DNA of 64,000 bases, taken from NCBI GenBank assembly GCA_027365525.1, contig DAHXMJ010000019.1:1-64000 (forward strand), given 5' to 3'. Positions 52,905-63,110 of the stretch are shown piece by piece (within the stretch, counting starts at the first letter, position 1; each line of letters begins with the position of its first letter). The DNA comes from Acidithiobacillus sp. GTDB taxonomy: Bacteria; Pseudomonadota; Gammaproteobacteria; Acidithiobacillales; Acidithiobacillaceae. The position numbers and the translations under genes were made by a program. The notes below the pieces were generated by a model that worked only from the letters and a program-made list of their open reading frames with translations, ran no database searches and had not been told where the DNA came from.

Positions 52905-54752
52905 GTGGAAAGAGAGGTGCATGTGGGAATCAGCGGGGAGATGCGGTCGCCATCCCGGCGACGCCTTCTATGGCAGTATCTGGCTTCAATGCGGCTTGCC
53001 GTAAGCCTTCTGGTGCTGCTGGCAATTGCATCGGTTATTGGCACGGTTCTGCGCCAGCAGGAATCTTACAGCAGCTATGCGTTCCGGTTTGGAGCCTTCT
53101 GGTTCCAGGTCTACCGTGACCTTGGGGTCTACAATGTCTACCGTACCGTGTGGTACATGGGCATCGTGGGCTTTCTGGTCTTTTCCACAGCCACATGCAT
53201 TACCCGCAATACGCCGCGGATGCTCCGGGAGATACTGGAATTTCCGGTCCGCCAGCGGGAAAGCGCAATCCGTGCCCAGGAACACTTCCTGGAACTCCAC
53301 TCGGAACTTCCGGCCCCAGTCCTGCAGGATCGGCTACTCTTCCTTCTGAGGAATTCCGGGTACCGGCCACGCAGCGAAAGTCATGACGGGCGGGGCCATG
53401 TCGCGGCGCGCAAGGGGAAATTCAACCGGGTCGGCTATTTTCTTACCCATCTTGCCATCATCACCATCTGTGGCGCTGCCCTCTACAATGCCGATGTTCC
53501 CGTTCGCTGGTCCGAATGGATGGGCACCCTGGTGCCGGAAACCAATTTTAACATGCCGCTTACCAGCATTCCCCATTCAGCCTGGATGCCGTTGCACAAC
53601 CCTGCCTATCGGGGGAGTGTAACGCTTCCGGAAGGAGATACGGCGGATGTGGTTTTCGAATCCGCCGGAGATGGCTATCTGGTGCAGAAGCTTCCCTTCC
53701 AGATCCATCTGAAGTCTTTCCACATAAAATATTATTCTACGGGAATGCCCAGGGATTTCGTTTCGGATGTTGTTCTGTACGGACCCAAAGGCCAGATCCT
53801 GAAGTCGGGGGTGGTCCGCGTCAACCATCCCATGTCCTACGATGGTACAGAAATTTACCAGTCCAGTTTCAGCGATGGTGGCTCGCTCCTGCGCATGCGT
53901 TCCTTCCTGCTGGGGCTGCCGGCAATGGCAGCCGGAAAGCTGGTGGGACGGGTGGGGCAGACCCTGAAAGCGGGCAGCTCTGGCTATTCCATATCCCTCA
54001 AGAATTTCAAGATGACCAATGTGGTACCCTGGAGCTCCGTGGACGGGCATGCCCATCCGGGAAGTCCGGTAATCAACCTTGGTCCGAGTTTTATCTATGT
54101 AGTCCACACCCCACAGGGGGAAGCCGGGGAATTTAAAACCTATATGCTCCCCATCCACAGGGATGGCCAGAGTTTTTTTGTGCAGGGCTTCCGTGAGACC
54201 CGGGGAGCGCAGTATACATATGTTGCCATTCCCGCGGGACCGCATGGAGGCATCTCGCTGTTTGTGGATTACCTTGCTGCCCTGCAGCAGACCCTGAGCG
54301 GTGGCGCCAGCCCAACTCCCGCAGTGCTGACACAGGTGTTCCAGCAGGTCGCCCAGGTCGATGCGCCCACAATGTCACCGGAGAAGCAGGCCCTTTTTAT
54401 ACGGGACAGCATGCTGGCCATGACACAGATGCATGACTACCCGGCACCCTTTATCCTGAGGCTTTCCAGCTTTCACCACCGCTGGGCAGCCAGTCTTCAG
54501 GTAACAAAGTGGCCTGGTACCATTGTCATTTACTGGGGCTGTGTAGCCCTGGTCCTGGGCATTTTTATCCTCTTCTACCTGCCACAGAAGAAAGTCTGGG
54601 CAGAGCTGCGTGCAGACCCGGAGGGTGGCAGCCGGCTGCTGCTGGGTGCAGGCGCAGACAGAAACCGTCTTGAGTTTGCCCGTGAGTTTGCCGGATGGCG
54701 CGAGGCGCTGGAAAGCAGTTCGGGAAGCACCTCTACCTCCGTAACCCGTTGA
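52905..54752 (+). CDS. resB: Cytochrome c biogenesis protein ResB (Ccs1), system II
   Basis: LASMRLAVSLLVLLAIASVIGTVLRQQESYSSYAFRFGAFWFQVYRDLGVYNVYRTVWYMGIVGFLVFSTATCI; GTG/ATG start uncertain. Confidence 0.93.
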   Translation: MEREVHVGISGEMRSPSRRRLLWQYLASMRLAVSLLVLLAIASVIGTVLRQQESYSSYAFRFGAFWFQVYRDLGVYNVYRTVWYMGIVGFLVFSTATCITRNTPRMLREILEFPVRQRESAIRAQEHFLELHSELPAPVLQDRLLFLLRNSGYRPRSESHDGRGHVAARKGKFNRVGYFLTHLAIITICGAALYNADVPVRWSEWMGTLVPETNFNMPLTSIPHSAWMPLHNPAYRGSVTLPEGDTADVVFESAGDGYLVQKLPFQIHLKSFHIKYYSTGMPRDFVSDVVLYGPKGQILKSGVVRVNHPMSYDGTEIYQSSFSDGGSLLRMRSFLLGLPAMAAGKLVGRVGQTLKAGSSGYSISLKNFKMTNVVPWSSVDGHAHPGSPVINLGPSFIYVVHTPQGEAGEFKTYMLPIHRDGQSFFVQGFRETRGAQYTYVAIPAGPHGGISLFVDYLAALQQTLSGGASPTPAVLTQVFQQVAQVDAPTMSPEKQALFIRDSMLAMTQMHDYPAPFILRLSSFHHRWAASLQVTKWPGTIVIYWGCVALVLGIFILFYLPQKKVWAELRADPEGGSRLLLGAGADRNRLEFAREFAGWREALESSSGSTSTSVTR

Positions 54753-54768
54753 GAAGGAGTGTTCAATC

Positions 54769-55947
54769 ATGGCCAATAGCCGTGTAGAAAACTGGGCGCC
54801 AGAGCAGCTGCCCAACACGCACCGCACCATGCGGGATACCATCTTTCAGGGAGCACCCTGGGGCGCTGCTCTGACGCTGTCGGCAGGCTTTATCGTTTTC
54901 CGATATGGCGCCCAGTTTGGCGAATGGCAGTATCTCGTGCTGCTATGCTGGTATCTCGCACTTCTTGTTGCGGGATCGCTTTGGCGTTCGCTGCAGCTGG
55001 CAGTGCCAGCGGTAGTGATTCCGGCACTGGCTGCTGTGTGGATGTACAGCGTGGGGCAGACGCCAGAAAACAGCTGGATTCTCCACTATTTCCTGCAGGG
55101 CCTTGCTGGTGCCATGTGGATGTGCGGACTGCTGCTGCTGGCCACAGCCACCTACATTCTTCATGTCTGGCTGAGAAGTGAGCCGCTTGGCCGCTGGGCA
55201 ACACGGCTGACCTGGGCCGGTACGCTCATGGGGTTCATAGGACTTGGAGTCCGGTGGCGTGAAACCTATATCGGCCATCCATCCTGGGGGCACATACCGG
55301 TAAGCAACCTCTGGGAAGTTTTTGTCCTTTTCTGCGCATCGACCTCGCTGTTCTATCTCTACTATGAGCAGCGCTACCGGGCACGCGCACTGGGCGCTTT
55401 TGTCATGCCGCTCGTGGCATCCGCTGTCGGATTCCTGATCTGGCTGACTTTTGCCCAGCATATGGACCGGATTGAACCGTTGATTCCAGCCCTGCAGAGT
55501 TTCTGGATGAAGCTGCATGTCCCGATGATGTTTGTGGGCTATGCCAACTTCACTGTTGCCAGTCTCGTCGGTCTTGCCTATCTGCTCGCGACGCGTTCAG
55601 CGACCCGCGGGGGAGCCCTGGCCAGGGCGATGCCGGCGCCAGAAATCATGGACGACGTCATGTACAGGGCGATTGCCTTTGGTTTCCTGTTCTTCACAAC
55701 CGCCACCATCCTGGGTGCCGTCTGGGCGGCAAAAGCCTGGGGTGGTTTCTGGTCCTGGGATCCCAAGGAGACCTGGGCGCTGATCGTGTGGCTCAACTAT
55801 GCCGGGTATCTCCATGCCAGAGTGGTAAAGGGCTGGCGTGGGACCAGCATGGCCTGGTGGTCTTTCATGTCCATCTGGGTGGTCACGTTCTGTTTTCTGG
55901 GGGTGAACCTGTTTCTTTCAGGTCTGCATTCCTATGGAAAGTTGTAG
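54769..55947 (+). CDS. ccsA: Cytochrome c biogenesis protein CcsA (CcsB-type), system II
   Basis: LGAVWAAKAWGGFWSWDPKETWALIVWLNYAGYLHARV (WWD-like motif); HVPMMFVGYANF. Confidence 0.95.
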   Translation: MANSRVENWAPEQLPNTHRTMRDTIFQGAPWGAALTLSAGFIVFRYGAQFGEWQYLVLLCWYLALLVAGSLWRSLQLAVPAVVIPALAAVWMYSVGQTPENSWILHYFLQGLAGAMWMCGLLLLATATYILHVWLRSEPLGRWATRLTWAGTLMGFIGLGVRWRETYIGHPSWGHIPVSNLWEVFVLFCASTSLFYLYYEQRYRARALGAFVMPLVASAVGFLIWLTFAQHMDRIEPLIPALQSFWMKLHVPMMFVGYANFTVASLVGLAYLLATRSATRGGALARAMPAPEIMDDVMYRAIAFGFLFFTTATILGAVWAAKAWGGFWSWDPKETWALIVWLNYAGYLHARVVKGWRGTSMAWWSFMSIWVVTFCFLGVNLFLSGLHSYGKL

Positions 55948-55969
55948 CATAATCAGCATGATATAAAGG

Positions 55970-56076
55970 TGGTGTTCCCCGCATTTCTGCGGGAGACACC
56001 AGCGGATTCCCGGTTGTTGGTCCTGCCACATTGAAAGCCCCTTTCCTGGACGGTCACCGCTGGAAAGGGGTTTTTT
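55970..56076 (+). ncRNA. Candidate small structured RNA downstream of ccsA
   Basis: Hairpin TGGTGTTCCCCGCA-TTTC-TGCGGGAGACACCA (55970-56001), terminator hairpin CCCCTTTCC/GGAAAGGGG + T6 (56038-56076), weak -10 TATAAA just upstream, no ORF; could instead be the structured ccsA 3' UTR. Confidence 0.4.
56034..56076 (+). terminator. Rho-independent terminator
   Basis: aaaGCCCCTTTCC-loop-GGAAAGGGGTTTTTT: 9-bp GC/AT stem plus T run. Confidence 0.85.
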
Positions 56077-56285
56077 ATGGCCCCTCCCTACATGGGCATA
56101 TTCCTGTCCCTGTCGGGTAGACCTGTGCCGGGGCGGCGCCGGCGCGGTCCTGCCGTGTGCTTCCAGTTCCGTAACGGCAAAGCCCGTCACGCCGCAAAAC
56201 CAGGCACTGGCTGGAGTCCCGCCGGTCGCCATGCAATGGGGGAGGAGTGCAGCTGGAGAGTCCTGCTGTTGCCAGTCTCCCCTTT

Positions 56286-57530
56286 TCAGCCGGTTGTGCT
56301 TCCAGATGCATTCCGGAAGAAGCGGATAAAAAAAAGCAGGTACAGGCCCTGAAGGCTGACAGCGATTAAAAAAGGCCAGGCCAGCAGGCCGGCCTCATAA
56401 AACAGTGAGGCCAGCACCGGTCCAGCTGCCCGTGGCAGCTGTATGGAAAGGCTGTTCACGGTTGCTGCCAGTCCACGGTGGCGGCTGTCTACAAGCCCAA
56501 GGAAGAGCGCCTGGCGGGAACCAGTGCTGCCCTGGTTCATGGCGGATCTGAGTACAAAAAGAACCATGGCCAGCCAGAACGTAGGTGCAAAGGGAATTCC
56601 CAGCAGCAGCAGTATTCCGGCAAGACGCAGGCGCAGGACGGTCCCGGCAAGCCCAAACTGGCGGATCAGGCGGATTCCATAGATCGACATGAATGCCGCA
56701 GAAAAAAAGGCTACTGCCATGCCTGGCCCTATGGCGGCAGGACCCACACCAAAACGCAGGTGCAGCCAGTAGGACATAAGCGGGCCAACCATGCCGATAC
56801 CGAATCCGTTCAGGCTGTTGATTCCGGCAAACACCAGAAGTGGTTTCCAGTACCCGGCACGTGCATGTCCATCTCCGGCAGGTTCCTGCGCATGGTCCTC
56901 TGGCCGGAATGTCCTAGGCGTTTTGGCAGATGGCGGCTCCTTGGCAGCGTACAGGAAAACCAGGCAAAGCAGGGCCCCTACCAGTACGGCAGCAAAAAGG
57001 ATCCGGTAGGCCCCGGCCTGGGTCAGGGACAGCCTGCGGGAGAGAAAAGGCGTAAAGGCTGCGAGAAGCGCCCCCGCACCCATTCCAAAAAGACCCAAAG
57101 CGGTATTGAGGTGAAAAATCTTCCCCCACATCCCATGGGGAATGCTACGCGAAAGCCAGGACTGTTCAGCGGGAGCAAAAGGTCCTGCACTTCCATTGCC
57201 TCCCCTGCCAAACCCGCCCAGTATGGCGGCCAGCCACAGAACAGGCGTGGCTGCAGTGGAGGCCGCGAGAACCGCAGCCAGAATCTGCAGCAGTTCATAG
57301 CCGATCAGGAAGGTTTTGGCGCCATACCGGTCGCTGGCAGGGCCAACTAGAAGGGTTGCTATGGCGCCCAGCAGGAGACTGGTAAAAAAAAGCATGCCAA
57401 TGGCGGATGCTGACCAGTGCAGTACATGAAGATAGAGGGCAAAATCCACTACCAGGGTACCTTGGCCAACACTGCGCGCCGCCCGGGCTGCCATCAGGAA
57501 CCGGGCGGCGGAGGGGATTGCCAGGGCCAT
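56286..57530 (-). CDS. MFS transporter
   Basis: About 12 hydrophobic segments; LLGAIATLLVGPASDRYGAKTFLIGYELLQ typical MFS motif A. Confidence 0.88.
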   Translation of the reverse strand: MALAIPSAARFLMAARAARSVGQGTLVVDFALYLHVLHWSASAIGMLFFTSLLLGAIATLLVGPASDRYGAKTFLIGYELLQILAAVLAASTAATPVLWLAAILGGFGRGGNGSAGPFAPAEQSWLSRSIPHGMWGKIFHLNTALGLFGMGAGALLAAFTPFLSRRLSLTQAGAYRILFAAVLVGALLCLVFLYAAKEPPSAKTPRTFRPEDHAQEPAGDGHARAGYWKPLLVFAGINSLNGFGIGMVGPLMSYWLHLRFGVGPAAIGPGMAVAFFSAAFMSIYGIRLIRQFGLAGTVLRLRLAGILLLLGIPFAPTFWLAMVLFVLRSAMNQGSTGSRQALFLGLVDSRHRGLAATVNSLSIQLPRAAGPVLASLFYEAGLLAWPFLIAVSLQGLYLLFFIRFFRNASGSTTG

Positions 57531-57548
57531 GGGCAGCGCCTGGCTACA

Positions 57549-57914
57549 TCAGACTAGGGGTGGATTTTTGACGGGCTGGTTCTTCTGGTCCACATAGATA
57601 ACGGTCGGGGATCTTTCCCCGGCCTCTTCCGGGGCCATCTGTGCATAGGCGGCAATAATGAGGATGTCCCCAGGAGCCACGCGGCGGGCGGCAGCCCCAT
57701 TGACAGAAATGGTTCCGGTTCCCGCAGGAGCACTGATGGCGTAGGTAATGAAGCGCTCGCCATTGTTGACATCATAAATGTGGATCTGTTCGAAAGGCAG
57801 GATCCCGGCGCCAGCCAGGAGATCTGCATCAATGGCGCAGGAACCTTCATATTCCAGTTCTACGGCGGTAACGCGCACACGGTGGATCTTGCTTTTCAGC
57901 AGGGTCAATAGCAT
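57549..57914 (-). CDS. panD: Aspartate 1-decarboxylase
   Basis: MLLTLLKSKIHRVRVTAVELEYEGSCAIDADLLAGAGILPFEQIHIYDVNNGERFITYAI...ISVNGAAARRVAPGDILIIAAY. Confidence 0.95.
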   Translation of the reverse strand: MLLTLLKSKIHRVRVTAVELEYEGSCAIDADLLAGAGILPFEQIHIYDVNNGERFITYAISAPAGTGTISVNGAAARRVAPGDILIIAAYAQMAPEEAGERSPTVIYVDQKNQPVKNPPLV

Positions 57915-58126
57915 TCCTGGCAATCCTCATAAACACTCAATTTCCCCCGCGCGGGTTCATGCATTGTTCTGGCATGAAAACCGGCAGGGGCCCGGAGTGG
58001 CGGGATAGGGATATCTACGCCCGGATACCGGCATGGCAAATGTTACCGCTTATGGCCTTTCACAGGGAAGTCCGGATGTCGCGGGAGCGGCTATACTGTG
58101 GGTACAACTCAGGGAGTTTGCAGAAA

Positions 58127-60427
58127 ATGGCCGCACACTGCTGTTCCGGCCTGAGCGGCGAGGAAGCCCAGGCCCTGCTCAGCCAGTATGGACCGAATGT
58201 TGTAGAAAAGCCCAGGCAGCATCCATTTTACACGCTGCTGCTCAGGTTCTGGGCGCCGGTGCCCTGGATGCTGGAGCTTGCCCTGGTGCTGGAAATGATC
58301 CTGGGGAAATGGCCTGAGGGCATCATTATCGGTCTGCTGCTCCTGTTTAATGGCATGCTGGGGTTTTCCCAGGAACGGCGGGCGCAGGTTGCCCTGGAAC
58401 TTCTGCGCGAACGGCTGCACATCCAGAGCCGGGTATGCAGGGATGGCCAGTGGACGACCCTGCCTGCGGCCAGTCTGGTTCCGGGAGATCTGGTCTACCT
58501 GCGGATGGGAGATATTGCCCCTGCGGATCTCCGCATTCTGGATGGACAGGTTCTTGTTGACGAATCTGCCCTGACCGGGGAGTCGCTTCCTGCGGAGCGC
58601 GAGGTGGGGGGAACTGTCTACTCGGCATCCATCATCCGGAGGGGAGAAGCTGCAGCGCACGTTGTCGCCACTGGGGGCAGAAGCTATTTTGGCAGGACGG
58701 CGGAGCTGGTACGGACTGCGGGAGCCAAAAGCCATCTGGAAATTCTGGTGCTTTCCATCGTGCGCTACCTCGTGGCAATGGATGGAATTCTTGTGGCCGC
58801 CATTCTGGCTTCCGCTGTGTGGACGGCCACTCCCCTGGAAGAAATACTGCCTTTTGCGCTGATCCTTCTCGTTGCGTCCGTTCCGGTGGCCCTGCCTGCC
58901 ACGTTTACCCTCGCCACGGCCATGGCGTCCATGCATCTCACTCGGCAGGGCGTCCTGGTAACCCGGCTGGCCGCCATCGAGGAGGCGGCAGCCATGACTG
59001 ACCTCTGCAGCGACAAGACCGGTACCCTTACCCAAAACCGGCTGGAGCTGTCCGGAATCCGGAGTCTCACGGACCCTCCCGATGAGGCGCATGTCCTGGC
59101 GGTTGCGGGGCTGGCCAGCGATGTGGCTACCCAGGATCCTATTGATCTGGCCATCCTGAAAGCTTGGGCAGACAGGGCTTCCCCTCTACCGGAACGGACA
59201 GGTTTTGTTCCTTTTGACCCTGCCACCAAACGGTCGGAAGCCGGATTTTCCTGCAATGGAGAATCCTGGAAGGCCATGAAAGGTGCCCCAGGCGTTATTG
59301 CCGGACTCTGCCTGACGGGCGGAGGTTCCTGGGAGAAGGAAGTGGAAAATCTGGCTGCGACCGGAGCGAGGGTGCTGGGGGTTGCGGCGGGTCCGGCGGA
59401 CGGGCTCAAATTTCTCGGGCTTGTGGCCTTGGCGGATCCCCTGCGGGAAGATGCCGTGGATCTGGTCCGCCGTCTGGACAGCATGGGTATTCAGGTCCGG
59501 ATGGTGACGGGGGATGCTCCAGCTACGGCGTCCCATGTGGCGGCTGCCCTGGGCCTGCAGGGACAAATCTGTGGTCGGGATGTTCTGCAGGAGGACTGTG
59601 GTGTATATGCTGGTGTGTTTCCGGAAGACAAGTTTCATCTGGTCCAGAATCTGCAGAAACGGGGGCTGGTTGTGGGCATGACCGGTGACGGCGTAAACGA
59701 CGCCCCTGCCCTTCGCCAGGCAGAGATGGGGGTTGCCGTCCAGAATGCCACGGATGTGGCCAAGGCTGCGGCCAGTCTTGTTCTTATGCAGCCGGGGCTG
59801 CAGGGCATCGTGACCGCTGTGGAAACCGGACGCCGTGTCTACCAGCGCATGCTGACCTATACCCTCAACAAGATTGTCAAGGTTTTTCAGGTGGCACTTT
59901 TCCTGGGGCTTGGCTTCCTGTTTTTCCACCGGTTCGTCGTGAGCCCGATCCAGGTTCTTCTTCTTCTTTTTGCCAATGACTTCGTCACGATGTCTCTCGC
60001 TGGAGACCATGTGCGCTCTTCTCCCCGCCCCGACCGCTGGGACATCCGCGCGCTTGTGGGTGCGTCCCTGGTGGTAGCCATCGCGTGGCTGCTTTACATT
60101 TTTCTGGTCTACGCTGCTGGCCAGCTGATGCTTCTGGCGCCAGTGGCCAGCCAGAGCCTGGATTTCCTTGGTCTCGTTTTTTCGGGTCTTGCAAATGTTT
60201 TCCTGGTGCGGGAGCGCGGCCATCTCTGGGCCTCACGCCCAGGGCGCTTCTTGGTTCTGGCTACCGTTGTGGATGTCGTGACCGTCAGCCTGATGGCCTG
60301 GTCCGGATGGCTGATGGCCAGGCTGCCAATGACTGCCATCCTCGGACTGCTGCTGGCAACCCTGCTGTACACCCTTTTTCTGGACCTGATCAAAGTCCCG
60401 GTCCTGCGGTACCTGAAAGTGGCCTGA
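58127..60427 (+). CDS. P-type (P3A-like) plasma-membrane H+-ATPase
   Basis: VDESALTGESLPAER; CSDKTGTLTQNRLEL; GMTGDGVNDAPALRQAEMGVAVQNATDVAKAAASLVL; SD AGGGAG before ATG 58127. Confidence 0.9.
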   Translation: MAAHCCSGLSGEEAQALLSQYGPNVVEKPRQHPFYTLLLRFWAPVPWMLELALVLEMILGKWPEGIIIGLLLLFNGMLGFSQERRAQVALELLRERLHIQSRVCRDGQWTTLPAASLVPGDLVYLRMGDIAPADLRILDGQVLVDESALTGESLPAEREVGGTVYSASIIRRGEAAAHVVATGGRSYFGRTAELVRTAGAKSHLEILVLSIVRYLVAMDGILVAAILASAVWTATPLEEILPFALILLVASVPVALPATFTLATAMASMHLTRQGVLVTRLAAIEEAAAMTDLCSDKTGTLTQNRLELSGIRSLTDPPDEAHVLAVAGLASDVATQDPIDLAILKAWADRASPLPERTGFVPFDPATKRSEAGFSCNGESWKAMKGAPGVIAGLCLTGGGSWEKEVENLAATGARVLGVAAGPADGLKFLGLVALADPLREDAVDLVRRLDSMGIQVRMVTGDAPATASHVAAALGLQGQICGRDVLQEDCGVYAGVFPEDKFHLVQNLQKRGLVVGMTGDGVNDAPALRQAEMGVAVQNATDVAKAAASLVLMQPGLQGIVTAVETGRRVYQRMLTYTLNKIVKVFQVALFLGLGFLFFHRFVVSPIQVLLLLFANDFVTMSLAGDHVRSSPRPDRWDIRALVGASLVVAIAWLLYIFLVYAAGQLMLLAPVASQSLDFLGLVFSGLANVFLVRERGHLWASRPGRFLVLATVVDVVTVSLMAWSGWLMARLPMTAILGLLLATLLYTLFLDLIKVPVLRYLKVA

Positions 60428-60511
60428 CAGAAACCGCCGCGACCAGGCGGCCTCACCGGCAGGGCTCCGCCGGGAGCCAATTCCTCCCTGCCAAATCGGG
60501 CAGGAGTCTGC

Positions 60512-60558
60512 CAGGCAGAAATAGGGAACTTTCGGGGGGTCCCTGCCTGCGCCTTTTT
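60512..60558 (+). terminator. Candidate terminator after the H+-ATPase gene
   Basis: Two-segment stem CAGGC...AGGGA / TCCCT-GCCTG followed by CGCCTTTTT. Confidence 0.45.
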
Positions 60559-60607
60559 GGGTAAAATGGCGTTTTTGTTCGCCGGACCACACAAGAAGGA
60601 TGCCGCC

Positions 60608-62275
60608 ATGGCCCAGTATGTCTTTACAATGAACCACCTTAGCAAGGTGGTCCCCCCCAAGCGGGTCCTGCTGAAGGATATTTCCCTGTCTTTTTTCCCC
60701 GGGGCTAAAATTGGGGTTCTGGGACTCAATGGTGCCGGCAAGTCTACCCTCCTCAAGATCATGGCCGGCGTTGACACAAATTATGAGGGGGAAGCCACTC
60801 CCATGCCGGGGATCCGGATTGGCTACCTGGCACAGGAGCCACAGCTGGAGCCACAAAAAACCGTGCGGGAAGCCGTAGAGGAGGGGCTTGGAGAAATTTT
60901 TGGCGCCCAGAAAGCCCTGGAAGCGATATATGCTGCCTATGCCGAGCCGGACGCCGATTTTGATGCCCTGGCGGCAGAACAGGCGCGGCTGGAGGCAATC
61001 ATCGCCGCCAGTGACGGTCACCAGGCTGGACAGCAGATGGAGGTGGCCGCCGACGCCCTGAGGCTCCCCCCCTGGGATGCCGTTGTGGGGAATCTCTCCG
61101 GGGGTGAAAGGCGGAGAATTGCCCTCTGCCGCCTGCTCATCAGCCGGCCGGACATGCTCCTGCTGGATGAACCAACCAACCATCTGGACGCCGAATCTGT
61201 GGAATGGCTTGAGCAGTTTCTCCAGCGTTTCCCCGGTACCGTGGTGGCTGTGACCCACGACAGGTATTTTCTGGACAATGCTGCGGAATGGATTCTGGAG
61301 CTCGACCGTGGACAGGGTATCCCCTGGAAGGGCAACTACTCCTCCTGGCTTGAGCAGAAGGAAAAACGCCTCGAGCTGGAAGCCCGCACTGAGGCCGCCC
61401 GGATAAAGGCCATGAAACAGGAGCTGGAATGGGTGCGCCAGAGTGCGAAGGGGCGCCAGAGCAAAAGCAAGGCCCGCCTCTCCCGTTTCGAGGAGCTGAG
61501 TTCCTACGAATACCAGGCCCGGAATGAAACCCAGGAAATTTTTATTCCGGTTGCAGAGCGTCTGGGAAATGAGGTGATCGAATTCAGGGATGTGGCCAAG
61601 GGTTTCGGTGACCGGCTTCTTTTTGAAAATCTCAGTTTCCGGATTCCTCCCGGCGCGATTGTCGGCATCATCGGTCCTAATGGTGCGGGAAAATCCACCT
61701 TTTTCCGGCTGATTACGGGCCAGGAACGTCCGGATGCCGGCGAGGTCATTCTTGGACCTACCGTGCATTTGGCTTACGTAGACCAGTCCCGTGATGCCCT
61801 TGATGGGAAAAAGAACGCCTGGGAGGAGATTTCCGGCGGAGTGGACATTCTCACCATAGGCCGGTTCGAGATTCCGTCCCGGGCCTACTGCGGCCGTTTC
61901 AATTTTAAGGGGGCCGACCAGCAGAAACTGGTGGGGCAGCTTTCGGGGGGGGAACGGGGGAGGCTGCACCTTGCAAAAACCCTGCTTTCCGGAGGGAACG
62001 TCCTGCTACTGGATGAACCGTCCAACGACCTGGATGTGGAAACCCTGCGGGCGCTTGAGGATGCACTTCTGGAGTTTGCCGGTACGGTTATGGTCATTTC
62101 CCACGACCGCTGGTTTTTGGACCGCATCGCTACACATATTATCGCCTTTGAGGGGGATGCCCATGTGGAGTTTTTTGCGGGGAACTACCAGGAATACGAG
62201 GCCGACAAGCGGCGTCGGCTGGGCGAGGATGCGGCGCGTCCGCACCGTCTCCGATACAAGCCGGTCGTCCGCTAG
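60608..62275 (+). CDS. ettA: Energy-dependent translational throttle protein EttA (ABC-F)
   Basis: MAQYVFTMNHLSKVVPPKRVLLKDISLSFFPGAKIGVLGLNGAGKSTLLKIMAGVD; two ABC cassettes. Confidence 0.96.
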   Translation: MAQYVFTMNHLSKVVPPKRVLLKDISLSFFPGAKIGVLGLNGAGKSTLLKIMAGVDTNYEGEATPMPGIRIGYLAQEPQLEPQKTVREAVEEGLGEIFGAQKALEAIYAAYAEPDADFDALAAEQARLEAIIAASDGHQAGQQMEVAADALRLPPWDAVVGNLSGGERRRIALCRLLISRPDMLLLDEPTNHLDAESVEWLEQFLQRFPGTVVAVTHDRYFLDNAAEWILELDRGQGIPWKGNYSSWLEQKEKRLELEARTEAARIKAMKQELEWVRQSAKGRQSKSKARLSRFEELSSYEYQARNETQEIFIPVAERLGNEVIEFRDVAKGFGDRLLFENLSFRIPPGAIVGIIGPNGAGKSTFFRLITGQERPDAGEVILGPTVHLAYVDQSRDALDGKKNAWEEISGGVDILTIGRFEIPSRAYCGRFNFKGADQQKLVGQLSGGERGRLHLAKTLLSGGNVLLLDEPSNDLDVETLRALEDALLEFAGTVMVISHDRWFLDRIATHIIAFEGDAHVEFFAGNYQEYEADKRRRLGEDAARPHRLRYKPVVR

Positions 62276-62353
62276 GGGGAACGGTCCGGTTTCGCCCGGG
62301 CATACCGGCAGGTTATCCTGTCCATCCTGGTGAAAAAGCGCGGGGAGGAGTCT

Positions 62354-62953
62354 ATGGATGTCATTGAGGCAGTAAGGCGGCGGCGGGCAACAAAAGCCTT
62401 TGATCCGGACCACAAGATTCCGGAGGAAACGAAGCGGGTTCTCCTTGAGACCAGTGCACTTGCGCCCAGCGCCTATAACATCCAGCACTGGCGGGTGGTG
62501 GACGTGCAGGATCCCGGAATCCGTGAGGGCATCCGGGAGGTGGCCTGGGGGCAGGCACAGGTAACCGATGCGTCGCTCCTTCTGGTCCTCTGTGCAGATC
62601 TGGATGCATGGCAGGAAAAACCCCAGCGTTACTGGGCCACCGCCCCACAGCCGGTCCAGGATTTTCTCCTGCCCAAGCTGGACGAGTATTACCGGGGAAA
62701 ACCCCAGGTAGCCAGGGATGAAGCCATGCGCAGTCTGGGCCTTTTCGGCATGACCGTGATGCTGGTGGCGCAGGAGCTGGGCTATGATTCCTGCCCCATG
62801 GACGGATTTGATTTTGATGCGGTCGCCCGGATCGTCGGTCTTCCCGGGCAGTACACCATGGGCTACATGATCGCCATAGGCAAGGGGATCGGTACTGACT
62901 GGGAGCGGAACCGGATCCCGGTGGCAGATTGGGTAGTAAAAAACCATTTCTAG
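62354..62953 (+). CDS. Nitroreductase family protein
   Basis: [51 protein letters not shown]. Confidence 0.92.
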   Translation: MDVIEAVRRRRATKAFDPDHKIPEETKRVLLETSALAPSAYNIQHWRVVDVQDPGIREGIREVAWGQAQVTDASLLLVLCADLDAWQEKPQRYWATAPQPVQDFLLPKLDEYYRGKPQVARDEAMRSLGLFGMTVMLVAQELGYDSCPMDGFDFDAVARIVGLPGQYTMGYMIAIGKGIGTDWERNRIPVADWVVKNHF

Positions 62954-63110
62954 CGGGGGCGGTCCGTCGGGCTGCTGGTGTGGGCCCGGCCCGGAAACAT
63001 CCGGGTATACCGGGTTTGCCTTCCCCCATGGGGAGGGGAAACGGGCTGACCTAGATTTATCCACCGCTTTGCGGCAGACTTTGCAGTCAATGGCCGATCT
63101 TCGCGAGTCT

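Noticed and set aside
56078-56285. Small ORFs (78-104 aa, minus) between the ccsA terminator and the MFS gene
   Set aside because: They run through the terminator/hairpin region and lack codon-usage or motif support.
60428-60607. Several GC-rich hairpins between the H+-ATPase and ettA as an sRNA
   Set aside because: Best explained as a terminator plus the ettA promoter region; stems are short and no discrete promoter was found.
60233-61969. 578-aa minus-strand ORF antisense to ettA
   Set aside because: Antisense to clear EttA; no recognisable motifs.
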